A stretch of 64,000 nucleotides of DNA from Pseudoxanthomonas suwonensis J47 (GCF_000513955.1 NZ_KI911331.1:146763-210762); one strand, 5' to 3'; shown: positions 30,136-42,323, counted from the stretch's first letter. Translations and numbers: made by a program. Notes: generated by a model not told the origin, from the letters alone.

Positions 30136-31194
30136 TCAACCCAGCCGCTCGATCACCGCCTGCGCGGCCTGCTGCGTGTCGACGGCCTGGCCCGCCGCGG
30201 CGAGGTCGGCGGTGAACACCTTCGCGTCCAGCGCCGCCGACACCGCGGCCTCGATCGACGCGGCCTCGGCCTCCAGCCCCAGCGAATGGCGCAGCAGCAT
30301 CGCCGCGCTGAGGATGGTCGCGTAGGGGTTGGCGATGCCCTTGCCGGCGATGTCCGGGGCCGAACCGTGGATCGGTTCATAGATCCCGGTCCTGCCGTCG
30401 CCCAGCGAGGCCGAGGCCAGCAGGCCCAGCGAGCCGGCCAGCATCGAGGCCTCGTCGGTGAGGATGTCGCCGAACATGTTCTCGGTGACCACTACGTCGT
30501 AGGCGCGCGGCTTCGACAGCAGGTGCATGGCCATCGAGTCGACCAGCTGGTGTTCGAGGGTCACGTCCGGGAACTCCTCGCGCACGATGCGGCTGGCCAC
30601 GTCGCGCCACAGGCGCGAGGTCTCCAGCACGTTGGCCTTGTCCACCGAGGTGAGGTGGCCGCGGCGGCTGCGCGCCAGAGCGGCGGCGCGGCGCACCACG
30701 CGCTCGATCTCCCCGACGGTGTAGCGGCACACGTCGCTGGCGTCGGTTTCGCTGCGGGTGCGGTCGCCGAAATAGATGCCGCCGGTCAGCTCGCGCACGA
30801 TCACGATGTCGACGCCTTCCAGCAGCTCCGCCTTGATCGGCGAGGCGCCCAGCGCCGCCGGGTGCGGGCGCACCGGGCGCAGGTTGGCGAACAGGCCCAG
30901 CGCCTTGCGGATCGCCAGCAGGCCCTGCTCGGGACGCACCTTCGCGTTGGGATCGGACCACTTCGGGCCGCCGACGGCGCCGAGCAGCACCGCGTCGGCG
31001 CCCCTGGCGGCTTCCAGCGTGGATTCCGGCAGCGGCACGCCGTGGCGGTCGATGGCGACGCCGCCGATGTCGTGTTCCTGGAAGGCGAAGCTGTGGCCGT
31101 GGCGGCGGGCGACGGCTTCGAGGACGGGCAGGGTGGCCGAGACGATCTCCGGGCCGATGCCGTCACCAGGCAGGACGACGATGTTGGCGTGCAT
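30136..31194 (-). CDS. leuB: 3-isopropylmalate dehydrogenase
   Basis: The 352-residue enzyme oxidises and decarboxylates 3-isopropylmalate to 2-oxoisocaproate. Markers are [29 protein letters not shown] and [19 protein letters not shown], all complete. It lies 356 nt downstream of leuA on the same strand, and gdhA follows. It is separated from leuCD, which are on the opposite strand. Its own promoter may lie in the 31195-31550 region. Confidence 0.98.
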   Translation of the reverse strand: MHANIVVLPGDGIGPEIVSATLPVLEAVARRHGHSFAFQEHDIGGVAIDRHGVPLPESTLEAARGADAVLLGAVGGPKWSDPNAKVRPEQGLLAIRKALGLFANLRPVRPHPAALGASPIKAELLEGVDIVIVRELTGGIYFGDRTRSETDASDVCRYTVGEIERVVRRAAALARSRRGHLTSVDKANVLETSRLWRDVASRIVREEFPDVTLEHQLVDSMAMHLLSKPRAYDVVVTENMFGDILTDEASMLAGSLGLLASASLGDGRTGIYEPIHGSAPDIAGKGIANPYATILSAAMLLRHSLGLEAEAASIEAAVSAALDAKVFTADLAAAGQAVDTQQAAQAVIERLG

Positions 31195-31550
31195 TGGGTT
31201 CTCGTGTTGGAGCTGCGGGAAAGTCGTTCGTGGGTGGTCGCGGCGTCGCCGGGCTTGCGGCGTCAGCCGCCCGCGGGCGTGGCCTCGCCGTCCGCCACTG
31301 CCGCGTCCGTCTTCGGCGCGAAGGCGCCGGCATGCGGGGCCGGGGCGCCGTTGTGCGGCCACGGCGTGTCGGCGGCGCGGCGCGCCAGGGCGCGGTGCAC
31401 GGCGGCATCGAAGGTCAGCGTGGCGGCGGGATTGCTTTCGGCGATCGGCATCGGAATGTCCGCGGTTGCAGGCGGCGCCGGGAGGCGTCGCGTGGATGGA
31501 TGTGATGGGCGCAGGCGTGGCCCGGCCGGATGCCGGGCCGGGCGCCAGCG
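31195..31550. other. 356-bp leuA-leuB intergenic region
   Basis: The region holds one possible small gene (31263-31451, minus) and a GC-rich hairpin just downstream of leuA (GCCCGGC-CGGAT-GCCGGGC near 31519-31538) without a T run. No other RNA or repeat was recognised. A leuB promoter could be here but no clear boxes were found. Confidence 0.5.
31263..31451 (-). CDS. possible 62-residue protein, no recognised family
   Basis: An ATG-started frame of 62 codons lies between leuA and leuB on their strand ([14 protein letters not shown] at the start, ending EATPAGG). It is Ala/Pro-rich, with no signal peptide, membrane helix or Cys. No convincing Shine-Dalgarno precedes it. It may be real, or a chance frame in GC-rich DNA. 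Confidence 0.3.
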   Translation of the reverse strand: MPIAESNPAATLTFDAAVHRALARRAADTPWPHNGAPAPHAGAFAPKTDAAVADGEATPAGG

Positions 31551-33118
<1,568 letters not shown>

Positions 33119-33122
<4 letters not shown>

Positions 33123-34294
33123 CAGGTGAACTCCTCTTCGCTGACTGGCCGGGGCGCGTGCGGCGCCATCGGGGCTGAAATGGTGGTGGGGTGGAACAGG
33201 TTAGCGGCTGGGCGTCGCCTGGGCACCGCGTTCTTCCCTCCCGGAAGCGCGGTGCCCTCCGGGTCGGCGGCGGCGAGCCCGGCGGTGCGTCGGCGCGGTT
33301 TGCGCGGCGGCCGCGGCCGCACCTCGGAAAGCAGGGCGGCCAGGGTGACCGCGTCGATGTTGCCGCCGGAGACGACCGCGCACTTGCGCTTGCCGGCGAC
33401 GCGGCGGCCGGCGGCCAGGGCCAGGGCGCCGGCGCCCTCGGCGATCAGGTTCTCCTCCAGGGCCAGCCGCACCAGGGTCTCGCGCAGCTCGGCCTCGCGC
33501 ACGACGACCACGTCGTCGAGCAGGCGCGCGCACAGGCGGCGGGTGATGAAGCCCGGCACCTTGACCCGCACGCCGTCGGCCAGCGAGGGCACCGGGTCGA
33601 TCTCGCGGACGTCGCCGCGGATCGCGCGGGCCATCGAATCCACGCCCTCGACCTGGGCGCCGACCACGCGTACGCCCTGCGACTTCAGCGCCAGGGCCAC
33701 GCCGGAGGCCAGGCCGCCGCCGCCGATCGGGACGATGACCACGTCCGGCGCGTAGGGCGCGATCTCGATGCCGATCGTGCCCTGGCCGGCGATCACGTCC
33801 GGGTCGTCGAACGCGGACAGGAAGCGGTAGTCGTTCTGTTCGGCCAGCTGGCGGGCGAAGGCGTAGGCCTCGTCGTAGCTGTCGCCGTGCTGGCGCACGG
33901 TCGCGCCCCAGTGGGCGACGCCGGCGATCTTGGTCTGCGGCGCGCCGTGCGGCATCACCGTGATCGCCTGCACGCCCAGGCGGTAGGCGGCCCAGGCCAC
34001 GCCCTGGGCGTGGTTGCCGGCCGAGGCGCAGATCACCGGGCGGTGGTCGCCGCGCTCCTGCGCGGCCAGCATCGCGTTGAGCGCGCCGCGGACCTTGTAG
34101 GAACCGGTGCGCTGCAGGTTCTCCAGCTTCAGCATCACGCCGAAGCGCTCGGCGTGGTGCATCGGCGTCACCGGCAGGAAGCGGCGCAGCCGCGACTGCG
34201 CGGCCAGCACCTCGGCGACGCCCACGTCGAGGACACCGACGTCGCCGACGTCCGCCTCCTTCGAACCGGAGCTGGCGCGGCCGCTCTCAGGCAT
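33119..34294 (-). CDS. ilvA: threonine dehydratase, short form without regulatory domain
   Basis: The 391-residue PLP enzyme converts threonine to 2-oxobutyrate for isoleucine. The PLP-lysine motif [14 protein letters not shown], the Ser/Asn pocket [12 protein letters not shown] and the glycine loop [10 protein letters not shown] are present. The catalytic core ends near residue 330. Instead of the ACT-like regulatory domain of long IlvA there is a Pro/Arg-rich tail of about 65 residues ending VSEEEFTW. It lies in the ilvG-ilvM-ilvA-leuA operon and overlaps leuA by 4 nt (GTGA). The core is TdcB-like, but the context is biosynthetic. Confidence 0.93.
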
Positions 34295-34393
34295 GGCCGC
34301 CGTCCCGCGCGAGATGTCGAAGAAGGCACCTCCGCACCACGGCCTCCGCGCGGGCGGCCATGGCGACGGGGGCGACGGCAGGCAGGCGGCCCA

Positions 34394-34651
34394 TCACGCC
34401 GCCTCCTGCGCGCCGGTTTCCAGCGGCGCGATCTCGACCGACTCGCAGTCGTAGACCTTCTGCAGCTGGCGCTTCAGCGTTTCCGCCGGGCGGCTGCCGT
34501 CGACGACCAGCTGCAGGCGCCAGCGGCCGTCGCCGGCGTCGGCGCCGCCGCTGATGTGCCGCGGCGCGAATCCGCGGCGCTCGGTCATCCCGATCACCCG
34601 GACCAGCGCGCCCTCGACGGGCTTCAGCACCAGGTCAAGCCGGTAACGCAT
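34394..34651 (-). CDS. ilvM: acetolactate synthase small (ACT) subunit, IlvM type
   Basis: The 85-residue protein ([20 protein letters not shown]) has the beta-alpha-beta layout of a single ACT domain, the regulatory subunit that IlvG-type acetohydroxyacid synthase needs for full activity. Its start overlaps the end of ilvG by 17 nt. Upstream in-frame starts lie deep inside ilvG and are disregarded. A 99-nt gap separates it from ilvA. Confidence 0.88.
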   Translation of the reverse strand: MRYRLDLVLKPVEGALVRVIGMTERRGFAPRHISGGADAGDGRWRLQLVVDGSRPAETLKRQLQKVYDCESVEIAPLETGAQEAA

Positions 34652-36380
34652 GCGCGGACTCCGCCTTCTGTTCGTTGGGGTTGGACTCCAGCATCTGGCT
34701 GTTGGCCGTGTTCGGCGGCACCAGCGGCCAGACGTTGGCGCGCGCATCGATCTTCACGTGCAGCAGGCCGGGGCCCGGCGCGGCCAGCAGCGCGGCCAGC
34801 GCGTCCTCGACCTCGCCGCGCTGGGTGATCGCGGTGGCGGGAATGCCGCACACCCGCGCCAGGGCGGCGAAGTCCGGGTTGTCGGACAGGTCGATCTCGC
34901 TGTAGCGCTTGTCGAAGAACAGCTCCTGCCATTGCCGGACCATGCCCAGCGAGCTGTTGTCCAGCAGGATCATCTTGATCGGCAGCTGGCAGCGGGCCAC
35001 GGTGACCAGCTCCTGCACGTTCATCATGAAGCTGCCGTCGCCGGAGACCATCACCACCGGGCGGTCCGGGCAGGCGAACTGCGCGCCCATCGCCGCCGGC
35101 AGGCCGAAGCCCATCGTGCCCAGCGCGCCGGAGGTCAGGTGGTTGCGCGGATGGCTGAAGCGGCAGTGCTGCGCCACCCACATCTGGTGCTGGCCGACGT
35201 CGCAGGCGACCACCGCGTCCGGGGCCAGCTCGCTGACCCGCTTCAGCAGCGCCGGCGCGTAGATGTCCTGGCCGGGCGCGTCGTAGCGGGCGGCGTGGCG
35301 TTCGCGGTTCTTGGCGCAACGCTGGCGCCAGTCGCTCTGCGCGTGGTTGGTCGAATAGCTGCGCGCGGCGGCGGCCAGCGCACGCAGGCCGGCGCGGACG
35401 TCGCCGGGCAGGGCGATGTCGGCGGTGCGCAGCTTGGAGATCTCGTAGGCGTCGGCGTCCAGGTGGACGACCCGGGCGAACGGCGCGAACTCGGCCAGCT
35501 TGCCGGTGGCGCGGTCATCGAAGCGCGCGCCGACCACCACCAGCAGGTCCGACTCCTGCACGGCGATGTTCGCCGCGCGGCTGCCGTGCATGCCCAGCAT
35601 GCCCAGGAACTGCGGGTGGTTGCCCGGCAGCGCGCCCAGGCCGCGCAGGGTCAGCACGGTGGGGATGCCGCTGGCCTCCACGAACTGGCGGAACTCGTCC
35701 ACCGCATCGGCCAGGGCGATGCCGCCGCCGCCGTAGACCACCGGCTTCTCGGCGCCGGCAATCGCGGCGATGGCCTCGGCCAGCGCCGCGTCGGCCGGCG
35801 CTGGCTCGCGTTCGACCACCGCCGGCACGTGTGCCGGCAGGTGCGCCGCCGGACCGACCTGCACGTCCTTCGGCAGGTCGACCAGCACCGGGCCGGGCCG
35901 GCCCTCGCGGGCCAGGCGGAAAGCCTCGGCCAGCACGTGCGGCAGGTCGTCGACCTTCCGCACCAGGAAGCTGTGCTTGACGATCGGCATGGTCATGCCG
36001 AACACGTCCAGCTCCTGGAAGGCGTCGGTGCCCAGCAGGCTGGTGGGCACCTGGCCGGTGATGCAGACCATCGGCACCGAATCCAGCATCGCGTCGGCGA
36101 TGCCGGTCACCAGGTTCGACGCGCCCGGGCCGGAGGTGGCCACGCACACGCCGACCTTGCCGCTGGCGCGGGCATAACCATTGGCGGCCAGCGCCGCGCC
36201 CTGTTCATGGCGGACCAGGATGTGGCGCAGTCCCGAGTCCACCAGCGCATCGTAGAACGGCATGATCGCGCCGCCCGGATAGCCGAAGATCGTATCCACC
36301 CCCTCGGCTTCCAGCGCGTGCGCGACCCAGGCCGCGCCATTGCGCAGCCCGGCCGCCGCTGTGGGGGAGGTGGCGTTCAT
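34635..36380 (-). CDS. ilvG: acetolactate synthase large subunit
   Basis: The 581-residue TPP/FAD enzyme makes acetolactate and acetohydroxybutyrate, the first common step of valine, leucine and isoleucine synthesis. Seen are [17 protein letters not shown], the catalytic-Glu region [17 protein letters not shown] and the TPP motif [14 protein letters not shown] near residue 440. The start ATG at 36380 overlaps the ilvC stop in ATGA. The frame is intact, unlike the frameshifted ilvG of E. coli K-12. It pairs with ilvM immediately downstream. Confidence 0.97.
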   Translation of the reverse strand: MNATSPTAAAGLRNGAAWVAHALEAEGVDTIFGYPGGAIMPFYDALVDSGLRHILVRHEQGAALAANGYARASGKVGVCVATSGPGASNLVTGIADAMLDSVPMVCITGQVPTSLLGTDAFQELDVFGMTMPIVKHSFLVRKVDDLPHVLAEAFRLAREGRPGPVLVDLPKDVQVGPAAHLPAHVPAVVEREPAPADAALAEAIAAIAGAEKPVVYGGGGIALADAVDEFRQFVEASGIPTVLTLRGLGALPGNHPQFLGMLGMHGSRAANIAVQESDLLVVVGARFDDRATGKLAEFAPFARVVHLDADAYEISKLRTADIALPGDVRAGLRALAAAARSYSTNHAQSDWRQRCAKNRERHAARYDAPGQDIYAPALLKRVSELAPDAVVACDVGQHQMWVAQHCRFSHPRNHLTSGALGTMGFGLPAAMGAQFACPDRPVVMVSGDGSFMMNVQELVTVARCQLPIKMILLDNSSLGMVRQWQELFFDKRYSEIDLSDNPDFAALARVCGIPATAITQRGEVEDALAALLAAPGPGLLHVKIDARANVWPLVPPNTANSQMLESNPNEQKAESAHALPA

Positions 36381-37390
36381 GCGGCTGCGGTCCTCTGCGC
36401 GTCGGCGTCGTCGGTATCCGGCTGCGCCGCGCCGGCCTGCAGCCAGACCATCTTCGCGCGCAGCTCCTTGCCGACCTTCTCGATCGGGTGGTCCTTGTCG
36501 GCCTGCTGGAAGCGCTTGTAGTTCGGCAGGCCGGCTTCGTACTCGGCCACCCAGTTCTTGGTGAAGGTGCCGTCCTGGATGTCCTTGAGCACGTCCTTCA
36601 TGCGTGCCTTGACCGAGGCGTCGATGATCCGCGGGCCGCTGACGAAGTCGCCGTACTGCGCGGTCTCGGAGATGAACTCGAGCATGCGGGTGATGCCGCC
36701 TTCGTAGAACAGGTCGACGATCAGCTTCAGCTCGTGCAGGACCTCGTAGTAGGCGATCTCCGGCTGGTAGCCGGCTTCCACCAGGGTCTCGAAACCAGCC
36801 TGGACCAGCGAGGAGGCGCCGCCGCACAGCACGGCCTGCTCGCCGAACAGGTCGGTCTCGGTCTCTTCCTTGAAGGTGGTCCTGATGACGTTGGCGCGGG
36901 CGCCACCCAGGCCGGCGGCGTAGTCCAGCGCGTACTGCTCGGCCTTGCCGGACCTGTCCTGGTAGACGGCGTAGATGCACGGCACGCCGCGACCGATCTC
37001 GTACTCGCGGCGGACCAGCGCGCCCGGGCCCTTCGGCGCGACCAGGACCACGTCCAGGTCCTCGCGCGGGGCGATCATGCCGAAGTGGACGTTGAGGCCG
37101 TGCGCGAACAGCAGCACCGCGCCCTGCTTCATGTTCGGCTCCAGCACTTCGGCGTAGAGCTTCTTCTGGACCATGTCGGGGGTCAGCACCGCGACCAGGT
37201 CGGCGTCCTTCACCGCCTCGGCAGGCGACTTGACCACGAAGCCGTCGGCCTGCGCCTTCGCTTCGGTCGGGCCGCCCGGACGCAGGCCGACGGTCACGTC
37301 GAAGCCGGAGTCGCGCAGGTTCAGCGCATGCGCGCGGCCCTGGCTGCCGTAGCCGACGATCGCGATCTTGGGAGAGGTGCTGCTGGTCAT
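36377..37390 (-). CDS. ilvC: ketol-acid reductoisomerase, class I short form
   Basis: The 337-residue enzyme isomerises and reduces acetolactate with NADPH and Mg2+. It has the Rossmann motif [21 protein letters not shown] (about residues 10-30), the [11 protein letters not shown] cofactor loop and the conserved metal site in [21 protein letters not shown]. Length fits the short class I type. It is the first gene of the operon ilvC-ilvG-ilvM-ilvA-leuA, transcribed from an attenuator-bearing leader upstream. A longer frame starting at 37591 runs through the attenuator and is rejected. Confidence 0.97.
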   Translation of the reverse strand: MTSSTSPKIAIVGYGSQGRAHALNLRDSGFDVTVGLRPGGPTEAKAQADGFVVKSPAEAVKDADLVAVLTPDMVQKKLYAEVLEPNMKQGAVLLFAHGLNVHFGMIAPREDLDVVLVAPKGPGALVRREYEIGRGVPCIYAVYQDRSGKAEQYALDYAAGLGGARANVIRTTFKEETETDLFGEQAVLCGGASSLVQAGFETLVEAGYQPEIAYYEVLHELKLIVDLFYEGGITRMLEFISETAQYGDFVSGPRIIDASVKARMKDVLKDIQDGTFTKNWVAEYEAGLPNYKRFQQADKDHPIEKVGKELRAKMVWLQAGAAQPDTDDADAQRTAAA

Positions 37391-37484
37391 GGGTGTGGTC
37401 CTGTGCGGTAGCGGTGTGGTGAAGGGGTTGGAATGTGCCGCAATCAATTCGTTTCTGCTGTTAGCTTCCGCCGGGCCCTGAAAC

Positions 37485-37516
37485 AAAAAACCCCGCGCCT
37501 TTCGGTGCGGGGTTTT
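37485..37516 (-). terminator. attenuator terminator of the ilv operon
   Basis: On the minus strand CCCCGCACC pairs with GGCGCGGGG (one mismatch) around a GAAA loop, followed by six T. It sits 23 nt after the leader-peptide stop and about 95 nt before ilvC. Confidence 0.9.
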
Positions 37517-37538
37517 CGGAATCTGGCGTCTTTTCTGC

Positions 37539-37649
37539 TTACACGCCGGTTCGTCCCGCACCTGTTGGCGAGCTAATAAGGACGAGGACAAGGACCGACG
37601 CGGAGTTCGCGTTCTGGACGTTGGCCGGTGGCGTGTGGCGGTGCAGCAT
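37539..37649 (-). CDS. ilv leader peptide (Val/Leu/Ile attenuator)
   Basis: A 36-codon frame on the minus strand encodes a peptide whose residues 19-25 are VLVLVLI, followed by [11 protein letters not shown] and TAA at 37539. Seven consecutive branched-chain codons just ahead of an intrinsic terminator and the ilvC-ilvG-ilvM-ilvA-leuA operon are diagnostic of leader-peptide attenuation: starvation for any of the three amino acids would stall the ribosome and prevent terminator formation. The ATG at 37649 has no evident Shine-Dalgarno and lies close to the predicted transcription start. Confidence 0.88.
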   Translation of the reverse strand: MLHRHTPPANVQNANSASVLVLVLISSPTGAGRTGV

Positions 37650-37656
37650 GGGCCTA

Positions 37657-37685
37657 GGGAAGCACGCGACTTTGCGGCTTGTCAA
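37657..37685 (-). promoter_or_regulatory. candidate ilv operon promoter
   Basis: A perfect -35 box TTGACA (37685-37680, minus strand) is followed at 17-18 nt by TTCCCT or CTTCCC, a poor -10. The predicted start is close to the leader ATG at 37649. The -35 overlaps the -35 of the divergent ilvD promoter. Confidence 0.5.
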
Positions 37686-37708
37686 GTAACTGTTCCGGCC
37701 GCTCTACT
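37679..37708 (+). promoter_or_regulatory. candidate ilvD promoter
   Basis: TTGTCA (37679-37684) and TCTACT (37703-37708) are spaced by 18 nt. Transcription would start near 37715, giving an ilvD leader of about 110 nt. No branched-chain leader peptide is evident on this strand. The -35 region is shared with the opposing ilvC promoter. Confidence 0.45.
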
Positions 37709-37824
37709 GTTGCACCTGCAACCGTGGAAACGCAGCACAATCCAGGTGCATGCGGAGTCCCGTTCCGCGGCCTTCCTTCCATGTCCCACGGCGCTGCAGG
37801 CGCCGCCCATCCAGCCTTCGCCCG

Positions 37825-39666
37825 ATGCCCGAATACCGCTCCAGGACCTCCACCCACGGTCGCAACATGGCCGGGGCCCGCGCGCTGTGGCGCGCCACCG
37901 GCATGCAGGATGGCGACTTCCAGAAGCCGATCATCGCCATCGCCAACTCGTTCACCCAGTTCGTGCCCGGCCACGTCCACCTCAAGGACCTCGGCCAGCT
38001 GGTGGCGCGCGAGATCGAACGCGTCGGCGGCGTCGCCAAGGAGTTCAACACGATCGCCGTGGACGACGGCATCGCGATGGGCCACGACGGCATGCTGTAT
38101 TCGCTGCCCAGCCGCGAGCTGATCGCCGACGCGGTGGAGTACATGGTCAACGCGCACTGCGCCGACGCGCTGGTGTGCATCTCCAACTGCGACAAGATCA
38201 CCCCGGGCATGCTGATGGCCGCGCTGCGGCTCAACATCCCCACCGTGTTCGTCTCCGGCGGACCGATGGAGGCGGGCAAGACGCGCCTGGCCGACCACAA
38301 GCTCGACCTGATCGACGCGATGGTGATGGCCGCCGATCCGAGGGCCTCGGATGAACAGGTCGCCGCGGTGGAACGCAGCGCCTGCCCGACCTGCGGCTCG
38401 TGCTCGGGCATGTTCACCGCCAACTCGATGAACTGCCTGACCGAGGCGCTGGGCCTGTCGCTGCCGGGCAACGGCACGGTGCTGGCCACGCATGCGGACC
38501 GCGAGGCGCTGTTCAAGCGCGCCGGCGTGACCGCGGTGGAGCTGTGCCACCGCTGGTACGGCGCCGGCGACGAGAGCGCGCTGCCGCGCGGCATCGCCAG
38601 CTTCGCCGCGTTCGAGAACGCGATGGCGCTGGACATCGCCATGGGCGGCTCGACCAACACCATCCTGCACCTGCTGGCCGCGGCCCAGGAGGCGGAGGTG
38701 CCGTTCACCCTGCGCGACATCGATCGCCTGTCGCGGCGCGTGCCGCAGCTGTGCAAGGTCGCGCCGAACACGCAGAAGTACCACATCGAGGATGTGCACC
38801 GCGCCGGCGGGATCATGGCGATCCTCGGCGAACTGGCGCGCGGCGGGCTGATCGACACCAGTGTGCCGACCGTGCATTCGAAGACCCTCGGCGATGCGCT
38901 GGCGCGCTGGGACGTGGCCGCCACCGCTGACGAGGCGGTGCACACTTTCTTCAAGGCCGGCCCGGCCGGCATCCCGACCCAGGTCGCCTTCAGCCAGGCC
39001 ACGCGCTGGCCGTCGCTGGACATCGACCGCGCCGGGGGCTGCATCCGCGACGTCGACCACGCCTTCTCCAGGGAGGGTGGCCTGGCCGTGCTCCACGGCA
39101 ACATCGCCGTCGACGGCTGCGTGGTGAAGACCGCCGGCGTCGACGAATCGATCCTGGTGTTCGAGGGCCCGGCTCGGGTCTACGAAAGCCAGGACGCGGC
39201 GGTGAAGGGCATCCTCGGCGACGAGGTGCAGCCGGGCGAGGTGGTTGTGATCCGCTACGAAGGCCCCAAGGGCGGCCCGGGCATGCAGGAGATGCTGTAT
39301 CCGACCAGCTACCTGAAGTCGAAGGGGCTGGGCAAGCAGTGTGCGCTGCTCACCGACGGCCGTTTCTCCGGCGGTACCTCGGGCCTGTCGATCGGCCACG
39401 CCTCGCCGGAAGCGGCGGCCGGTGGCGCGATCGGCCTGGTGCGCGACGGCGACCGCATCCGCATCGACATCCCCGCGCGCACCATCGACCTGCTGGTCCC
39501 GGACGAAGAGCTCGCCGCGCGTCGCGCCGAACAGGACGCCAGGGGCTGGAAGCCGGCGCAGCCGCGCGCGCGCAAGGTCAGCACCGCGCTGAAGGCCTAC
39601 GCGCTGCTGGCGACCAGCGCCGACAAGGGCGCGGTACGCGACCGGGCGCTGCTGGATGGCGCCTGA
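37825..39666 (+). CDS. ilvD: dihydroxy-acid dehydratase
   Basis: The 613-residue Fe-S enzyme dehydrates dihydroxy-acids to 2-oxo acids in valine and isoleucine synthesis. Start [19 protein letters not shown], cluster Cys in [12 protein letters not shown] and [17 protein letters not shown], and C-terminal [14 protein letters not shown] are canonical, with length as in E. coli. It is divergent from the ilvC operon across a 434-bp region that contains the ilv attenuator. The following gene overlaps its stop by 11 nt. Confidence 0.98.
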   Translation: MPEYRSRTSTHGRNMAGARALWRATGMQDGDFQKPIIAIANSFTQFVPGHVHLKDLGQLVAREIERVGGVAKEFNTIAVDDGIAMGHDGMLYSLPSRELIADAVEYMVNAHCADALVCISNCDKITPGMLMAALRLNIPTVFVSGGPMEAGKTRLADHKLDLIDAMVMAADPRASDEQVAAVERSACPTCGSCSGMFTANSMNCLTEALGLSLPGNGTVLATHADREALFKRAGVTAVELCHRWYGAGDESALPRGIASFAAFENAMALDIAMGGSTNTILHLLAAAQEAEVPFTLRDIDRLSRRVPQLCKVAPNTQKYHIEDVHRAGGIMAILGELARGGLIDTSVPTVHSKTLGDALARWDVAATADEAVHTFFKAGPAGIPTQVAFSQATRWPSLDIDRAGGCIRDVDHAFSREGGLAVLHGNIAVDGCVVKTAGVDESILVFEGPARVYESQDAAVKGILGDEVQPGEVVVIRYEGPKGGPGMQEMLYPTSYLKSKGLGKQCALLTDGRFSGGTSGLSIGHASPEAAAGGAIGLVRDGDRIRIDIPARTIDLLVPDEELAARRAEQDARGWKPAQPRARKVSTALKAYALLATSADKGAVRDRALLDGA

Positions 39667-40528
39667 TCGCCTGCGCCGCATTGGCGGCGCCGCACTGGCT
39701 GCATTGACGCTGGCGCTGGCGTGGACCGGGGCCGGGGCAAGTGCGCCGGGCGACGGCAATGGCGGCGCGCCATGGGTCGTGGCCACCTACGCCTATCCGC
39801 AGCGCGACCGTGCCGCGGCGGTGCAGCCGCTGGCCGATTACCTCGCGCGCCGTTCCGGCCATGCGGTGCAGGTCAGGATCCTGCCGTCGCCCACCGCCCT
39901 GGTGGAAGCGCTGCGCGCCGGCGAGGTGGACGTGGCCGTGCCCAACCTGCACGGCTACCTGCAGGCGCGGGCGGGCGAGGGTGCCATCGTCGCGCTGCCG
40001 GTGCCCGACGTGCCGCCGGTGCAGGCCGACCGTTACCGCGCGGTGCTGGTGGCGCGCGATGGCGCCACCACGCTCGCGGATCTGCCGGAACGCGCGCGCG
40101 ACCTGCGCCTGGCGCTGGTTGGCGCGGATTCGGCGTCCGGTGGTTTCGTCCCGATGGCGGCGCTCCGTGACCTGGGACTGGATCCGCGCACCGGCTTCGC
40201 CGCGCTCGACTACGCCGGCTCGCATGCCGCGGCGCTGCAGGCGGTAGCCGAGGGCCGGGCCGATGTGGCCGCGCTGGCGGCCGATGTCTACGACGCCGCG
40301 CCGCCCGAAGGCGTGCACGAACTGTGGCGTTCCGGGCCCATTCCGCCCGGGCCGCTGCTGTGCCGCGCCTCGGCCGCGGTGGACTGCGGGCAGGTCGCCG
40401 GGTGGCTGCTGCAGGCGCACAGCCAGGCTCCGGCGGTGATGGCCGCGCTGCGCGCGGGTTGGCCGGAGTTCGGCGATGCGACCGCATTCACGGTCGCGCC
40501 GCCGCTGCAGGACCTGGCCATCGACTAG
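39656..40528 (+). CDS. PhnD-like periplasmic binding protein
   Basis: The 290-residue protein has a signal sequence (about residues 8-30) and the fold pattern of phosphate/phosphite/phosphonate ABC binding proteins: [41 protein letters not shown] and a second lobe with [20 protein letters not shown] and [21 protein letters not shown]. No permease or ATPase genes are adjacent, so it is an orphan receptor, perhaps for a sensor. Its ATG overlaps the ilvD stop by 11 nt, suggesting coupling. The ligand is unknown, and phosphonate is only the family name. Confidence 0.85.
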   Translation: MAPDRLRRIGGAALAALTLALAWTGAGASAPGDGNGGAPWVVATYAYPQRDRAAAVQPLADYLARRSGHAVQVRILPSPTALVEALRAGEVDVAVPNLHGYLQARAGEGAIVALPVPDVPPVQADRYRAVLVARDGATTLADLPERARDLRLALVGADSASGGFVPMAALRDLGLDPRTGFAALDYAGSHAAALQAVAEGRADVAALAADVYDAAPPEGVHELWRSGPIPPGPLLCRASAAVDCGQVAGWLLQAHSQAPAVMAALRAGWPEFGDATAFTVAPPLQDLAID

Positions 40529-40586
40529 GCGCGACCGGCGCGGCGGGATCGTCTATCTTCGGCCGATCCCGCAATGGTGCACCGGC

Positions 40587-42323
40587 ATGTCCCTGCTTCG
40601 ATCCTCGCTGCTCCGAACCTCCGTCCTCTGCGCCGCGCTGCTGCCGCTGGCCGCCGGCGCCGCCGACCGCATCACCGGCGAACTGTTCGCCACCCGCTCG
40701 GAAGTGATCGCGCCGCATGCGATGGCGGCCACCTCGCATCCGCTCGCCACGCAGATCGCCCTGGACGTGATGAAGCAGGGCGGCTCGGCGGTGGACGCGG
40801 CGATCGCCGCCAATGCCGCGCTCGGCCTGATGGAACCGACCGGCAATGGCATCGGCGGCGACCTGTTCGCGATCGTGTGGGATCCGAAGACTAAGAAGCT
40901 TTACGGCTACAACGGCTCCGGCCGCTCGCCGAAGTCGCTGACCCTGGAGGAGTTCCAGCGCCGCGGCCTCAAGGACATCCCGCCGCTGGGCCCGCTGCCG
41001 GTGTCGGTGCCCGGCGCGGTCGACGGCTGGTTCGCGCTGCACGGCCGCTTCGGCCGCCTGCCGATGGCCGACAACCTGGCGCCGGCGATCCGCTACGCCC
41101 GCGAAGGCCATCCGGTACACGAGGTGATCGCCTACTACTGGGACCGCTCGGTGCCGCGGCTGTCGCAGTTCCCGGGATTCAAGGAGCAGTTCACCATCGA
41201 CGGCCGCGCCCCGCGCAAGGGCGAGCTGTGGAAGAACCCGAACCTGGCCGACACCCTGCAGACGATCGCCGACGGCGGTCGCGACGCGTTCTACAAGGGC
41301 GCGATCGCCCGCACCATCGATGCCTACTTCAAGGCCAACGGCGGCTTCCTGTCCTACGAGGACCTGGCCGCGCACCAGGGCGAATGGGTCGAGCCGGTCT
41401 CGACGAACTACCGCGGCTATGACGTGTGGGAGCTGCCGCCGAACAGCCAGGGCATCGCCGCGCTGCAGATGCTCAACATCCTCGAAGGCTACGACTTCTC
41501 GAAGATCGCCTTCGGTTCGCCCGAGCACGTGCACCTGTTCGTCGAGGCCAAGAAGCTGGCCTTCGCCGACCGCGCGCGCTTCTACGCCGACCCGGCGTTC
41601 CAGCCGGCACCGGTGGCGAAGCTGGTGTCCAAGGAATACGCCGCCCAGCGCCGCCAGCTGATCTCGATGGACAAGGCCCTGCGCGAGGCGCAGCCGGGCA
41701 CGCCGAAGCAGCTGGAGGAGGGCGACACCATCTACCTGACCACCGCCGACGCCGACGGCATGATGGTCTCGCTGATCCAGTCCAACTACCGCGGCATGGG
41801 CAGCGGCATGGCGCCGACCGGGCTGGGCTTCATCCTGCAGGACCGCGGCGAGATGTTCGTGCTGGCCGGCTGCGATGCCGAGCCGCGGCATCCGAACTGC
41901 TACGCGCCGGGCAAGCGTCCCTTCCAGACCATCATCCCGGCCTTCATCACGAAGGACGGCAAGCCGTGGGCGAGCTTCGGCGTGATGGGCGGGGCGATGC
42001 AGCCGCAGGGCCACGTGCAGATCGTGATGAACCTGGTCGACTTCGGCATGAACCTGCAGGAGGCCGGCGACGCGCCACGCATCCAGCACGAGGGCTCGAC
42101 CGAGCCGACCGGGCAGGGCACGGCGATGTCCGATGGCGGCGAGGTCAACCTGGAGACCGGCTTCCCCTACGAGACCGTGCGCGCGCTGATGCGCAAGGGC
42201 CACCGCATCATCTTCGCCGACGGGCCGTACGGCGGTTACCAGGCGATCCACCGCGACCCTGGCAGCGGCGTCTATTACGGCGCCTCGGAAAGCCGCAAGG
42301 ACGGGCACGCGGCCGGTTACTGA
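40587..42323 (+). CDS. ggt: gamma-glutamyltransferase
   Basis: The 578-residue periplasmic/secreted enzyme hydrolyses or transfers gamma-glutamyl groups, for example from glutathione. It has a signal peptide (about 1-26) and autoprocesses at the nucleophile Thr381 in EEGDTIYLTTADADG. Upstream are the AAIAANAALGLMEPTGNGIG and GPLPVSVPGAVDGW motifs. Length and motifs match a complete proenzyme. It lies 58 nt after the PhnD-like gene. An operon is possible. Confidence 0.94.
   Translation: MSLLRSSLLRTSVLCAALLPLAAGAADRITGELFATRSEVIAPHAMAATSHPLATQIALDVMKQGGSAVDAAIAANAALGLMEPTGNGIGGDLFAIVWDPKTKKLYGYNGSGRSPKSLTLEEFQRRGLKDIPPLGPLPVSVPGAVDGWFALHGRFGRLPMADNLAPAIRYAREGHPVHEVIAYYWDRSVPRLSQFPGFKEQFTIDGRAPRKGELWKNPNLADTLQTIADGGRDAFYKGAIARTIDAYFKANGGFLSYEDLAAHQGEWVEPVSTNYRGYDVWELPPNSQGIAALQMLNILEGYDFSKIAFGSPEHVHLFVEAKKLAFADRARFYADPAFQPAPVAKLVSKEYAAQRRQLISMDKALREAQPGTPKQLEEGDTIYLTTADADGMMVSLIQSNYRGMGSGMAPTGLGFILQDRGEMFVLAGCDAEPRHPNCYAPGKRPFQTIIPAFITKDGKPWASFGVMGGAMQPQGHVQIVMNLVDFGMNLQEAGDAPRIQHEGSTEPTGQGTAMSDGGEVNLETGFPYETVRALMRKGHRIIFADGPYGGYQAIHRDPGSGVYYGASESRKDGHAAGY

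Noticed and set aside
37391..37591. N-terminal extension of ilvC
   Set aside because: It would translate through the terminator stem. IlvC homologues start at the ATG at 37390.
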